Shown one piece after another: positions 35,362 through 46,300 of a DNA stretch of 64,000 bases. The notes beneath the pieces were generated by a model. The model was not told where the DNA came from, did not search any database, and was given only the letters and a program-made list of their open reading frames with translations. The position numbers and the translations under genes were made by a program. Within the stretch, counting starts at the first letter, position 1. The number at the start of each line of letters is the position of its first letter. Source of the DNA: Mugil cephalus (taxonomy: Eukaryota; Chordata; Actinopteri; Mugiliformes; Mugilidae); the NCBI RefSeq assembly GCF_022458985.1, contig NC_061772.1, forward strand, positions 11,274,001 through 11,338,000, in the 5' to 3' direction.

Positions 35362-38035
35362 GAGTTTCGGATCCCAGTCAGCGGTATTGTCTTGTTGGGG
35401 GCATCCTGCACGTAGGACATATTATTTTGGAGATGAGGGCTGAATATAACAGAGGAAACACAGAATCAGCTGCAGGCGACATCGCCTTCTGGCTCCACCC
35501 TTCTTTCATGGTTCAGGATGTTTGTTTCTCTCAGACACAAGGGACCACCATGCAGAAGCAGAAACAACATCCCGACGATAACAGCATCTCAAGCAGAACA
35601 GGAATGCATTTTGTTTTTGATTTCACTTTGATCAGTCTTGTGAAAAATGTTCTGGGTGCAACTGGAGCTCCTACCATCTCAGTCTGCCTTTGCTGTTTGT
35701 TGGAAGTGATTGGGGATGCTGTTAGCACTTTAAAGTTTCAGACGCGAGTCAGACAGTAATTAGCCTGCTAAGAAGTTTGAAATTGTTTCCGTCTGGACAT
35801 CTTAAAGGACACACAGTAGCTGCACAGGTCAGGTACAGACACGGGTGTGTTGTTGCTGCCTGTTGGGTGGAAGCACAAGCGTCAGTTCTCAGATAAGTGT
35901 AGACTGAATACTTTAAGGTTCTGCAAACTACAAAGATACCACAGCACAGTAGTAACAATAGAATCAAGACTCTTAACACTTGAAGAGTGTTAAACAGCTA
36001 CACAATGCAGTTAACAAAGGCACACCTTATTGGAATAACTTTATCCAGCACTGGATCTTAACCTTTTAAAGTTATACAGAACATCTGCATTTAAACAGAC
36101 ATCACAACTAAAATGTGTTGAGATCTTCAACCCTTAATCTCCATGATCAAATACTTCTACTTATTGCATACAGCAGGAAAAGCAGCAAAGACGAAGACAC
36201 TAGCTTCATGGAGATTTGTCAGAAGACAGAGTTCATTATTATATCAGTATGTGCAGTTTAACTCACCTTGAACACGTGACCTTAGCCAGAATCTTGGCAG
36301 CTACTTCGGCCCCAAAAATACTCTGCTGCAGCCTGAGACACATTTGTTGTTCTTTTCAAAGCAGTGACACTAAAAGCCAACCAACAGCAAGCGGTTAGGT
36401 CACGTTGCAGCTCCAGCAGTGCAATAAAACGCTCACGGTTTGTTGTTCAGCAGCTCAGTACTATGCAACAGTGGAGTTGTGATGCACAACAGTAACTCTC
36501 TGGTTTGAGTTCTACATGGACGATCGCCCTCTGAAACACTGAACCCACATGTGGGCCTGTGTCGGCTTCTCACTTCAATTGTCAGACTTGTACCTGTTCG
36601 TTCCAGCCCAGTAGCATTACGTTGTTTACTTCTGTATAAATCCTCTGTAAGGGCACAACACTGGGAGCCGTGGTGTGCGACGCGTGACAGTGAAGTGTGT
36701 CCCAGTGCCGTACTTTAATAAGCGTTTTTAAATGTGAATATGGAAGCAGAGAAGAGAAATCATCTGGTACATGTTTTATTGCTCACATTTGTGACGTTCC
36801 CGCTTCAGTTTAGTCAGTGTACTTTTTTTTTTTCCACTGTGGTGCCTGTGCAAGAATCACGCTAATTATTTATTTTTTTATTTGATTCCTTTTTCCACAA
36901 TCACATCGCTACACTCAGCTTAACACGAGGACCTACACTACATCACTTTAGTCCCTTTGAAGCAGGTTTTTAATGTGCGCCGTGTTGGATGACTGTTGCA
37001 GTGCCTTATTTAACTTGTTTAAGGGTTATCAGCCTGTTTGTGTGTGTTTTAACTCAAAGAGATGTGCGACCAAAGGCTCGTGAAACGGAGCTCACGGCGG
37101 AGGCGTGTGACGGACCTGTCCACTCTGGATTCGGCTAGGATTGTGTTTTAACAGATTTACAGCAGGTCAAACGAGACTTTGTGAGTGGCATTACATATAA
37201 AATAATCTATTGTATGTTATCAGTAATCTATCGACATAGATTAATATCGGAAAAAAAAAACCAGGCTTCTTCCTGAGACATTTAATCTGTAGCTTGTTCT
37301 TTGTCTAGATCCCTGTGGAGTTTCCACTAGTAGTTTGAAATGACTCTGGTACTCTGTTATAGCTACTGTGGGGACAAACCTGGAGAACGAGACAGAACAG
37401 AAACGACCTGAAATCTTTTATCGTGTAACATTTCTGTATTAAACATAAATGCTTGTACAAAGACGTAGACTTTGATACACTAACTGTACGGAAAGTAGAC
37501 ATACATATTGAAGACAAAATCCTAACCAGGATGCATTGATATGTGCGATAGTGTGTTGATACATATACACTGTTCATATAAGGCCTATGTTGGTATTACC
37601 ATGTTATCGGACCTAACTGCATTTGCACTTGCACTAAGAAGACTAATACTACAGTAACTCGCTAGTTTATTTTCTATACAAATATACAGTTTAAAGTGTA
37701 TTTCAGCACATAGTTTGTCCGTCGTCCCTCAATTCCCCTCTGGCTATGTTTACATTATATTACAGCCAGATGCTAATAAGTGAAAAAGAAATCTACATAT
37801 CTGATTATTTAAACTGCCCTGTATGTCGTTGTTTTACATCGTGTATGTTATAAATGCTGCGTTATGTTGTGATATTATTTGCATTTGCCTGATCAAATAT
37901 AAAGCTGGCATTGAGTCACAGTTGTCATTTTAAACTGGAACCCGTCCACAGTGATTTTCTTTCCACTCTTACACGACACTGCAGAAGTTACCTCACAGTC
38001 TGATGTGTTTGAGAATTTTCCGATGGTTGAATAAA
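35362..38035 (+). other. kctd3: kctd3 3' UTR (presumed extent)
   Basis: Non-coding, AT-rich sequence after the kctd3 TGA. Plus-strand AATAAA hexamers at 36423–36428 and 38030–38035 are candidate polyadenylation signals. No coding exon on either strand is supported here. Confidence 0.5.
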
Positions 38036-38220
38036 AAACCATTAGGACAAGAACATCAGCAAGATTCAGATAAACAGTGATCAGTCATTTTAGGGTGATT
38101 AATGTAGTTTTTGTGAATGCAGCTTTGAAACCAGAAACAGGCTGAAGAACTGCTGTCAGTCACAGTTTGAATGGAAATTTTGCCCAAGTGCATAGTTTCT
38201 GTTTTGTCTTAGCATCACCG

Positions 38221-38313
<93 letters not shown>

Positions 38314-39136
38314 TCCCCAGCACTTTCATTTCACTAACCTTCCCGTTCAGACAGTCTCCTCTCTGAGATGGCGTCTGTCGTCATTGTGATTTATGAGTTT
38401 AATAAAATCCTGTGTGTGTGTGTGTATGTGTGTGTGTGTGTAGCTCAGGGCCATACTGTCCCTTACAATCACTCCACAAGCTCTCTTTTCACAGCCTCTC
38501 CCTCCCTCCGTGGCTGACAATAGCTGTGAATGTGGCTGTGAATGTTTTAGAAGTGCCCTTGTCAGATTGGTGTCCTTGAGCGAGGGCACTGTTGTTACTG
38601 CCAGTTTGTTAATTTCAAACTTGCCTTGATGTCCCCTTAAGGGACGCTGGGGCAAAACTAAATTACTGCTGCATAGTTTTGACGGAGACACCGGCCCCTC
38701 TGTGTGTTTGCGCTGGTGTGTGTTGACTGTGTGTGGTAACTAAGTCTCTGTGCAGCTGGTGGCGCGTCTGTGTTGCACTAACTCAGCAGAAAAGAGAGTT
38801 CAGTCAGACCATGACCAGTCTGAAACCATTCACATAGAACAGATTCATTTAGAACAGCCGTTAAATTAGTCTGAAGTATGTCCCTCACCTCCACACACAC
38901 TCACATCATTAAATATATATAGTTTGCCTCCATAAACCGATAATATCAACATCATTATGGAAATATTTGTGTATTACTATATGCATTTATGTTTCACTGT
39001 GCACGGCTTAAATAGCAAAGTGGCACATTTGTGTGTCTTATATTTTAAGTCGCTGTCTTTACATACTGAAAAGGCGTCTGTGGTACTTTTCTCACTTCTT
39101 TTTTTTTTTTTTTTTTTAAACATAGACGGGTTTTGT
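38036..39136. other. Convergent intergenic region between kctd3 and ush2a
   Basis: No gene is seen. The stretch contains the (TG)45 tract, a second TG tract and a long T run at about 39099–39117. Minus-strand AATAAA at 39142–39137 marks a possible ush2a 3' end at its right border. Confidence 0.5.
38223..38312 (+). repeat. Uninterrupted (TG)45 microsatellite
   Basis: Ninety bases of pure TG dinucleotide lie between the convergent kctd3 and ush2a genes. A shorter interrupted (TG)n tract follows at 38411–38441. Confidence 0.98.
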
Positions 39137-39142
39137 TTTATT
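39137..39142 (-). terminator. ush2a: Candidate ush2a polyadenylation signal (AATAAA)
   Basis: A canonical AATAAA hexamer on the minus strand, 1.7 kb past the ush2a stop. It is followed on that strand by a genomic A run, so misassignment is possible. Confidence 0.35.
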
Positions 39143-40872
39143 AAAATAACGGTGCATTAAACATATGATCCGGAACAAAAACCTGGAAGTAAAGAAAATG
39201 TAACGACACAAAACAAATACAAGTTTTTCTTTTCTTTTTTTTATAATTTCCCAGAAAAGACACAAACATCGATCAATGAATCATCTATAAATAAGACTCT
39301 TTTTATACAACAACCATAAATAATACTGCCCGTGTAAAAAAGAAACAGGAAATAATACAATAGGCTTCAACATTGACCACAAAAAAACAAAACAAACATC
39401 AAGACCCATCAACGTGATACAGACGTCAACGTCTCTCACTGATAAACACTGGTTCTTGCCCCAATCTGTGGAATCCACATATTTAATGTTTCAATCCCGC
39501 AACTAAAAACTAAACAGGATGTTGATCGTGTTCTTGATAGAAGGATGAAAATTGGTGTCAACTGCAGACAAACACCGACGGACAAGCTCATAACTAAAGT
39601 CTAAAATCAAACCCAGACTTTTAGCTTCACTACAGCCGAGCAAAGCTTAATTTCATCACCACAGCTTTTTTTGTGTGTTTAAATTGCAGTAAACAGGACG
39701 ACTACAGCTGACAACACATTTCCGATTAGGGTTTTAAGTTACATCACGTAATCACAACAATCAGACGGCACATCAGTGATTCCCAGCCACATTTAACACG
39801 TTAAAAAACAAACAAACAAAACAAAACTGTTGGCATTTTGTTCTAATAAAACTCACATCAAGGCCATGTCTCTTACTTCAACTAAAGGACTATTGCAGCT
39901 GATTACGTGTGAGCTTACTAGGCACAATTACAGATTGATGCAGTGGAGGTGGCTGTCGTTACCTAGACTAGACTGGTTTCACTGTGGATAGTGAGTATTA
40001 AACCTGCTATACTTGATTTTAATGAACTTCATTGAAACATGTTATAAATTACTAACAGTTGGCAAGCGAGGCAGTGAATCATAGTACAACAATGACATTT
40101 CCAATACAAGTATTTTAAGGGTTGTTGTGGTTCTTAATCTGATTAGGGTTTAATATACTCTGTAATTCCTAGATGTAACAAGATATGAACTCAGTAACCT
40201 TTAGTTTTCACCTGACATGTGAACTACATTTAGGGATATCAGCTCCCTGCACCTTAAGTTAAGTCTATCAGGCCCCACAGGTGTTGACGACACTTGCTTT
40301 TAAAGGACCCGTGTATAAGATTTATACTGGCAAAAACATATTTTTCACTACTGGGGTTTTCACTTAAAATCATGAATTATTTTGAACTCTTATATCTACA
40401 ATACTGAGAGGGTTCTCTCAAACACAATCACACACATTTCTTCAGTAGTCCAGAAATAATACACTTCCTCCAGACGGAGCCATTAGCATTTTCTTTTGAT
40501 TAAGTGACGGCCCACGCTCATCCTTGGAAAGAAGGTGTGAGGGGAAATATTTAGTTGGCTGCACTCTGAAACTTCACCACAAGATGTCACTAAATCCTAC
40601 ACACTGGTTCTTTAGAATAACACCTTTTAAATGATGAAGACCTCGGTAAGAAAACTATGACTCTTATTCTTTTTCCCCAGGTTTTTGGGTCTTAATTTTT
40701 CCTTTATGATAATCTCTATATAATTCATATCCATAAACATTTACATTTAAACTTGTTATGCAAATGAAAACCTCTAAAAAGAGACCCCTCCTCAGCTAAC
40801 TCCAAAGAGCTGGTATGAATGTTTAACTGTCCAGGATTAACTGTGATACCTGATAGGTGTGGACATCCTGTC
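39143..40872 (-). other. ush2a: ush2a 3' UTR (presumed)
   Basis: Non-coding AT-rich sequence downstream of the ush2a TAA (40875–40873). It contains one MITE-like element (40302–40613). No other exon is visible. Confidence 0.45.
40302..40613. mobile_element. MITE-like element with 23-bp terminal inverted repeats
   Basis: The left end starts AAAGGACCCGTGTATAAGAT and the right end, read on the minus strand, starts AAAGAACCAGTGTGTAGGAT. The inverted repeats match at about 18 of 23 positions over roughly 312 bp, with no open reading frame between. The inner sequence near the right end (AACTTCACCACAAGATGTCA) resembles a short non-autonomous DNA transposon family I recall from many spiny-rayed fish; that recollection was not checked. 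No clear target-site duplication is visible, so the copy is probably old. Confidence 0.7.
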
Positions 40873-43304
40873 TTAAAGGTGAGTATCAGTGAACATGGTG
40901 TGCTCCTTTTTCACAGAACTTAAAGCCTGGATGGCGTCCACAATCTCGTCGTCCTCCACATACTGAAAGAAAACACACGAGAGTGAAGAAATCTTGAAGA
41001 AACACCAATAGAAACACCAATAGTCCTTTTTCACAGTCGACCTTTTGACTTGTGGTAACAGGAAAATGTGGGACACTAGTGTGTGGTGATTTGACCACAA
41101 AAATGTCTTTTACATTTTCTGAGCATTTGAAGCTGGTTTCACCTGGAGAAAATGTACAGTAACATATTTTAGATTTGTAAGAGGTTATTTAGGCTTCAAC
41201 ATGTTCAACAGATATATATAACTTCCTCTAAAGCCTTCCAATGACTTTACAGTAAAACTAATAGGTGGAGGTGCACGTACTCCTGCTAGAGATAAAAAAA
41301 CTGTTTCTACTGTAGTCTCTGCTCTGCTCTGTCACTGCAATTAACAAATTCACATAAACATATTTACGTCCTCACCAGTCCGGAATCATGTCCTAGCGCG
41401 TTGTCCCAGCTTCCTTCCTCCAGCATCAGGGACTTCCTGTCAATCAGCTGACTCATGCTGCGGTGCAAGGAATGCTGGGAGTAGGCCTGACTGAGGTCTG
41501 CTTGGCTGGGAACCCGCAGGACAGACATGGGGCTGAACCGAGGGCCGCTGCCAATCTTTGTGTCTGTCAGACCCTGAGAAGTAGAGATTCAGTGAGAGAG
41601 TCATTTAAAAGACCAGGTCAGTGTTTCAAGTGTTTCAATTCAAATACTCCATAGTACTACCAAGAAACCAACTACAAAAACACTAGTACAGGCCTTTAAT
41701 CACTTGTCCTCCTGAGAACCAGACACTTAAAACAGTAATTAACTAGCTCTACCTAAGATTTAAATGTGTTATTAATCGTTATTATTATTATTTTTATTAC
41801 TGAAATGACTTTTATTAATTGATCCGGTAACAGAATTTCTTTTAGTTGTCATAATATAAAAATTCAACAGGGGGCACTACTCTGCAAGGATTGGCCCTTT
41901 GGATCATTTAATTGAAGGTTTGTTCAAAAGCAAAACCAAAGCAGATACACATGAAGCACTTTCTCCTGAATCATAAAACAAAGACACCACTGAGATAACA
42001 GGTGGAAGAGCTTTTATTTATGAATTCTGTATTTATTCTTACAGCTAAAAGGTGCATGTGTGCACCATCAACACTGTATTTAAGTACAAACCAACATAAT
42101 GGACACGTCTTACCCTCAGGCAGCACAACAAACCAACCGCTGTCTTTATGTGGTAGGTTTACACACACACACAAAGCATGCAAACGCCAACAAAGCAGAC
42201 ATGCGTAGAAAGGCAGCCCACAAAAACGCACAATGCACAATCTCATACCTCATTGTACAAAGTGTAGCTTTTAAGTATAACGTTGCTGATCTCAACACAG
42301 TCTGCTACAGTGTCAAACTGCAGGGGGACAGTAAAATAAGCATTTAGGGTTTGTGACGTTAAACACAAAAAAATAATCTTACTGTGGGGCGATCAGGGAG
42401 GAACACAGAGCCGGAGTGATGTTTAGAGCACAACTCAGGACAGGGCCTCTGAGAGAGAAAGAGAGAGAGAGGATGGAGAGAGTGACACCAAAAAATAAAA
42501 GGCCAGACAGATTTGAGAATGGAAACGGAAGGAACAGTTAAATGAATTAAAATAATACTATGTTGTGGAAATAAAAAAGCAACAGTTAAACTGAATGGAA
42601 AAAAAGTTACAAAATGAAGTAAAGCAGAAGATAAAGGTGGATATTTTTATTTTTATTAACAAAAAAAAAAAAAAAAAAAATGCTCATTGGGTTCTTCTTG
42701 TCCTTCACAATTTTATAACTAAAAACCTTCCGGAAAAGCAAGTCCTGGTCTAAATTGTATTACCCAGTTACTTCTCTGTTATTCCTCTTTCTAACCAACT
42801 ATCTGTCATTGCTCCTTGTTAACAACCTCCTCTCTTTCTCAGTGGCTTCTCTGTTTCCTCTCACCCTGTATGTCTCTCCTCCAGCCTTTCTGGTCTTCTG
42901 TAGCATGACCAGCGGAGGGCGCTCTCTGGCTGATGGATTCTTCCTCAAGGCTCTGAAAGGGAGAAAAATGCATTCCCTTTTTTTTTTGTTCTTCTCTTTC
43001 AGATAAAAAGTCAGTAGGTATCCTGTTGTTTGTAAATGCACATCTAACATATGCTGAGTTGTATTGATGCAGTTTGACTTTTACAGAACACAGGAGATGT
43101 AATTATATACTTTCTTATGCTGTTAATGTCTTAAACTTTTTAAAAGCTGCACAATCCAATACCTTTGTAGCACCAAGCCCAGCAGGATGGCCAGCAGAAA
43201 CAGCCCCAGCAGGGTCAACAGCAGGATGAACCACAGCTCAGAGTAAACCGGGGTGGCCGACATGCTGACCCCCTGTTGACCACCGTCTTCAGACTCAAGA
43301 GGAC
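40873..43304 (-). CDS. ush2a: Usherin transmembrane helix and cytoplasmic tail exons
   Basis: Six exons. Exon 43304–43163 encodes an extracellular linker and the single hydrophobic helix (ELWFILLLTLLGLFLLAILL). The juxtamembrane exon 42952–42865 is basic (ALRKNPSARERPPLVMLQK). Exons 42448–42383 and 42317–42249 are 22 and 23 codons long and flanked by phase-0 introns. Exon 41573–41376 contains QHSLHRSMSQLIDRKSL, close to mammalian usherin. The last exon (40962–40873) encodes YVEDDEIVDAIQALSSVK and ends TDTHL then TAA, the conserved class I PDZ-binding motif. Confidence 0.96.
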
Positions 43305-46300
43305 CTGCACAAAGGAAGTGAAAAAGAGATTCATTTTGTAGATTTGCCATTCTTTGGGGACAGTTTTATCATTAAAATGAATTTTCAGCTGACAGATGTG
43401 TGTTGTTTGTTACCGATGCCTGTGGCTGGGCTGTATCTGATGGTGGGAGTGCTGGCACTGCCACTGTCGGTGGTACAAGTCACCTGGAATGACAGAGCTA
43501 AGAAGAACAGAACAAGACAGACAAAGACAAAACATTGTTGGTTAAAGTGAAGCCAATGAATTTTGTAATTGCACCTGCTCTATTATAATTCTGCAGATGC
43601 ACATAAGTTAGTGTGTGTATCCTATCCTACACATACACACGTGCTCTCACTTTTCTGTGAGGTGCGTGGGATATGCAGATAGCTGTAGAAGCCGGTGTAG
43701 ACCCTGAGCTGGCTCTCAGTCACGCTGTACTCCTTCAGGTAGCCGTTGAGGGAGAAGGTCCCCGTCCAGTCCAGCCAGATAACCGTCAGGTTACTGTCCA
43801 CTGAGAAGGGAGACACATACTGGGGAGCTGGAGAGACAAAGAAAGGATATAAAAAATGTGTTTTATGCTTCTGATAACTGGTAGCTGTAACGTTTCAGGG
43901 ACTGAACTTGTTACCTTCGCTGAGTGTGCTGACAGTCGTCCAGTTGGAGGCAGTGCTACCCATGTTATTGAAGCAGGCAGCTCTCAGCTCATAGGTGGAG
44001 TACGGCTGGAGACCTGCACAGTTTAGTTGCGTTTAGTCAGAATCAGAACAACAAATGTATTTCTCTACACTTTTATTTAAATACTGAACATGGTTTTGTG
44101 ATCACTGTCTCTCTTTCACTGTCATTTTCCAATGAGTTTTAATCTATTTTCTTTTTAAGTGTGTCTGGACAGCGTGGGTTTAAAAACCTGTAACATTGTA
44201 GCTCCTCTTTTTGCCAAAGAAACAGATTTCCATCGGTTCTTCAACGCAGGGGAGGGGAACCGGCTGGGGGGGCTGTGGGCACGGCGATCTGAGATGTAGC
44301 TCACAGCTGGACACAGGAAGAGTGGGTGAAATTACGGCGCATGCTTCGGGCTCACGCAATGCGAACTTTCTTAAGATTTCTCCTCACCTCTCAATGACTC
44401 CATTAGGAGCCAAAGGCTCATCCCATTCCACCTGAACAGAGCGGGAGGTCAGGGTGACAGGGCGGGGGGGAGGCTGACGGGCTGGTGGGGCAGACAGGGT
44501 GTGGAGCTTGGTCGGTGGACCCCGGCTACAACACTGGCACATAAAAACAAACAAGAATAACACTCTGCTGTGAACTTTCATTGTGGAAACGCTACTGTTG
44601 AGTCAAGTGATGTGTTGATAAATATTTTATTTTGAGTCAGTCTCATCTGCTTATATGCATTATGTATTTTTACCTGATAACAGGTGCAGGCCTCTAGTCT
44701 TATCCGGTACTGGGAGTAGGGACGTAAACCGTGGAGTGTCTGTTGATGGGACGTCCCCTCTGAGAGCTACAAGGAGAAGACATTGCGGAGAGTCATGATA
44801 TTTTTAGTGGTCAGGGAGGGGTTGTAAATGGAGAGTGACAACCAAGGAATGTTACCAGAGTGTGATTGTTGTGGTCCAGCGCTAACACTCTGTAAAGGCT
44901 AACGATCCCGTTGGGTCTGGCCGGAGGGTGGATGGCCACCACGGCTGAGGTCGCTGCCACGTGCAGGAAAACGGGCGGGGCCACACCGTCGGGCGGAGCA
45001 GGTCCCGTCCTCCCACCGACCCACGGACTCTCACAACGACCAGCAGAATTCACCGCCCACACCTGTCGCTCACAAACAAACATCCATGTTCAACAGACTA
45101 ATAGTGAGGCGAACCCCAAAACAAACTTTTTTCTCCCATCATCAGGATTTTTGATGCATTTCATGAACTCTTAATGATGAAAGCTTCTCTTAATTACCCA
45201 GCATCCACCAGACCAACAGAAGGCTATAAGTCAATTCACCGGACCATCCATCAAAACTACCATCAGCAGTGAGAGCAAAACCTTTTCACCATGCAACCCA
45301 ACACTAACATATCTGCATGACAATTACTTTTCACCTTCATCAAGGAGTTATTCACACTCTCACACACACACGCACACACTTAGTAATCTTATTTGTGTGC
45401 CTGTGTTGTGTATAATTAGAGGGTGTACACAGCACAGGGTCAGGCAGGGTGGAGATTTGCATGTGTAAGTCATCTGTAGCCTGTCAGAAGTAGTGCAGAA
45501 GGCAGATGGATGGGTCTGAGCTTTAGTGTTGAAAGTGTGTCTCTGTGTGTGCGGCTTGTTGTTTGTGGCTATGATTGGGAGATTTCTGCGCGCACGGGTG
45601 TGCATGCGAGAGTGTTAAGAGTTGAATTAACCTCAATAATAGTCAATTAGGCTGTGATCAATCAGACTGATTGATCTAACTGACAGCACAGATGGACTGA
45701 GATGGTGGAAGGGAAAGAAGAATGAAGGATGGAGAGACCGGGGTGAGGAAGACGGGATGAAGGGTGGACGAGATGCAAAGAGAAGAAGCAGGAAAACAAG
45801 GCCGGGAACCGAGAGGAATTTTGAATGAATGTTAAAAAAACAGCAACAAAAAAACAATGCAAAAAAAAGGCAAACGGGTTCTAAGGATGTATCCTGAACA
45901 ACAACAGCTCAAAAATGTTTTCCGTTGTGCATCATGATATTAGAGATTATTATATATTATTATGTAATCATAAAAGGCTGCAGCTTTTCTCTAAACATTT
46001 GTGGTTATGGTTGTGTAGCACAGGTTTACTGCAAGTCACTGGAGATTTTATTTGACTAAATCATTGTCACCTCACTAAATGTCAATGTGTAAAAACTAGT
46101 GTGAAAAAGGATAAATATTAAATATAACCTCAGTATTTGTGATTTTTATACCTGCAGTTTCTCAACAAAGACACCAAACGTCCCCATACCATGAAACTGT
46201 GAGGAACTGAGGCCATTACAATTTTCCACTCTGAGTCCGTCCAACCAGATACTGCATCAATCCTGCTGATAATGTTCCTGTTTGATTCTCTTTTTCACTT

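Noticed and set aside
44188..44306. Possible frameshift in a ush2a exon
   Set aside because: An initial miscount of the G run suggested a frame change. Recounting gives seven G, and one continuous frame spans the exon with matching phases.
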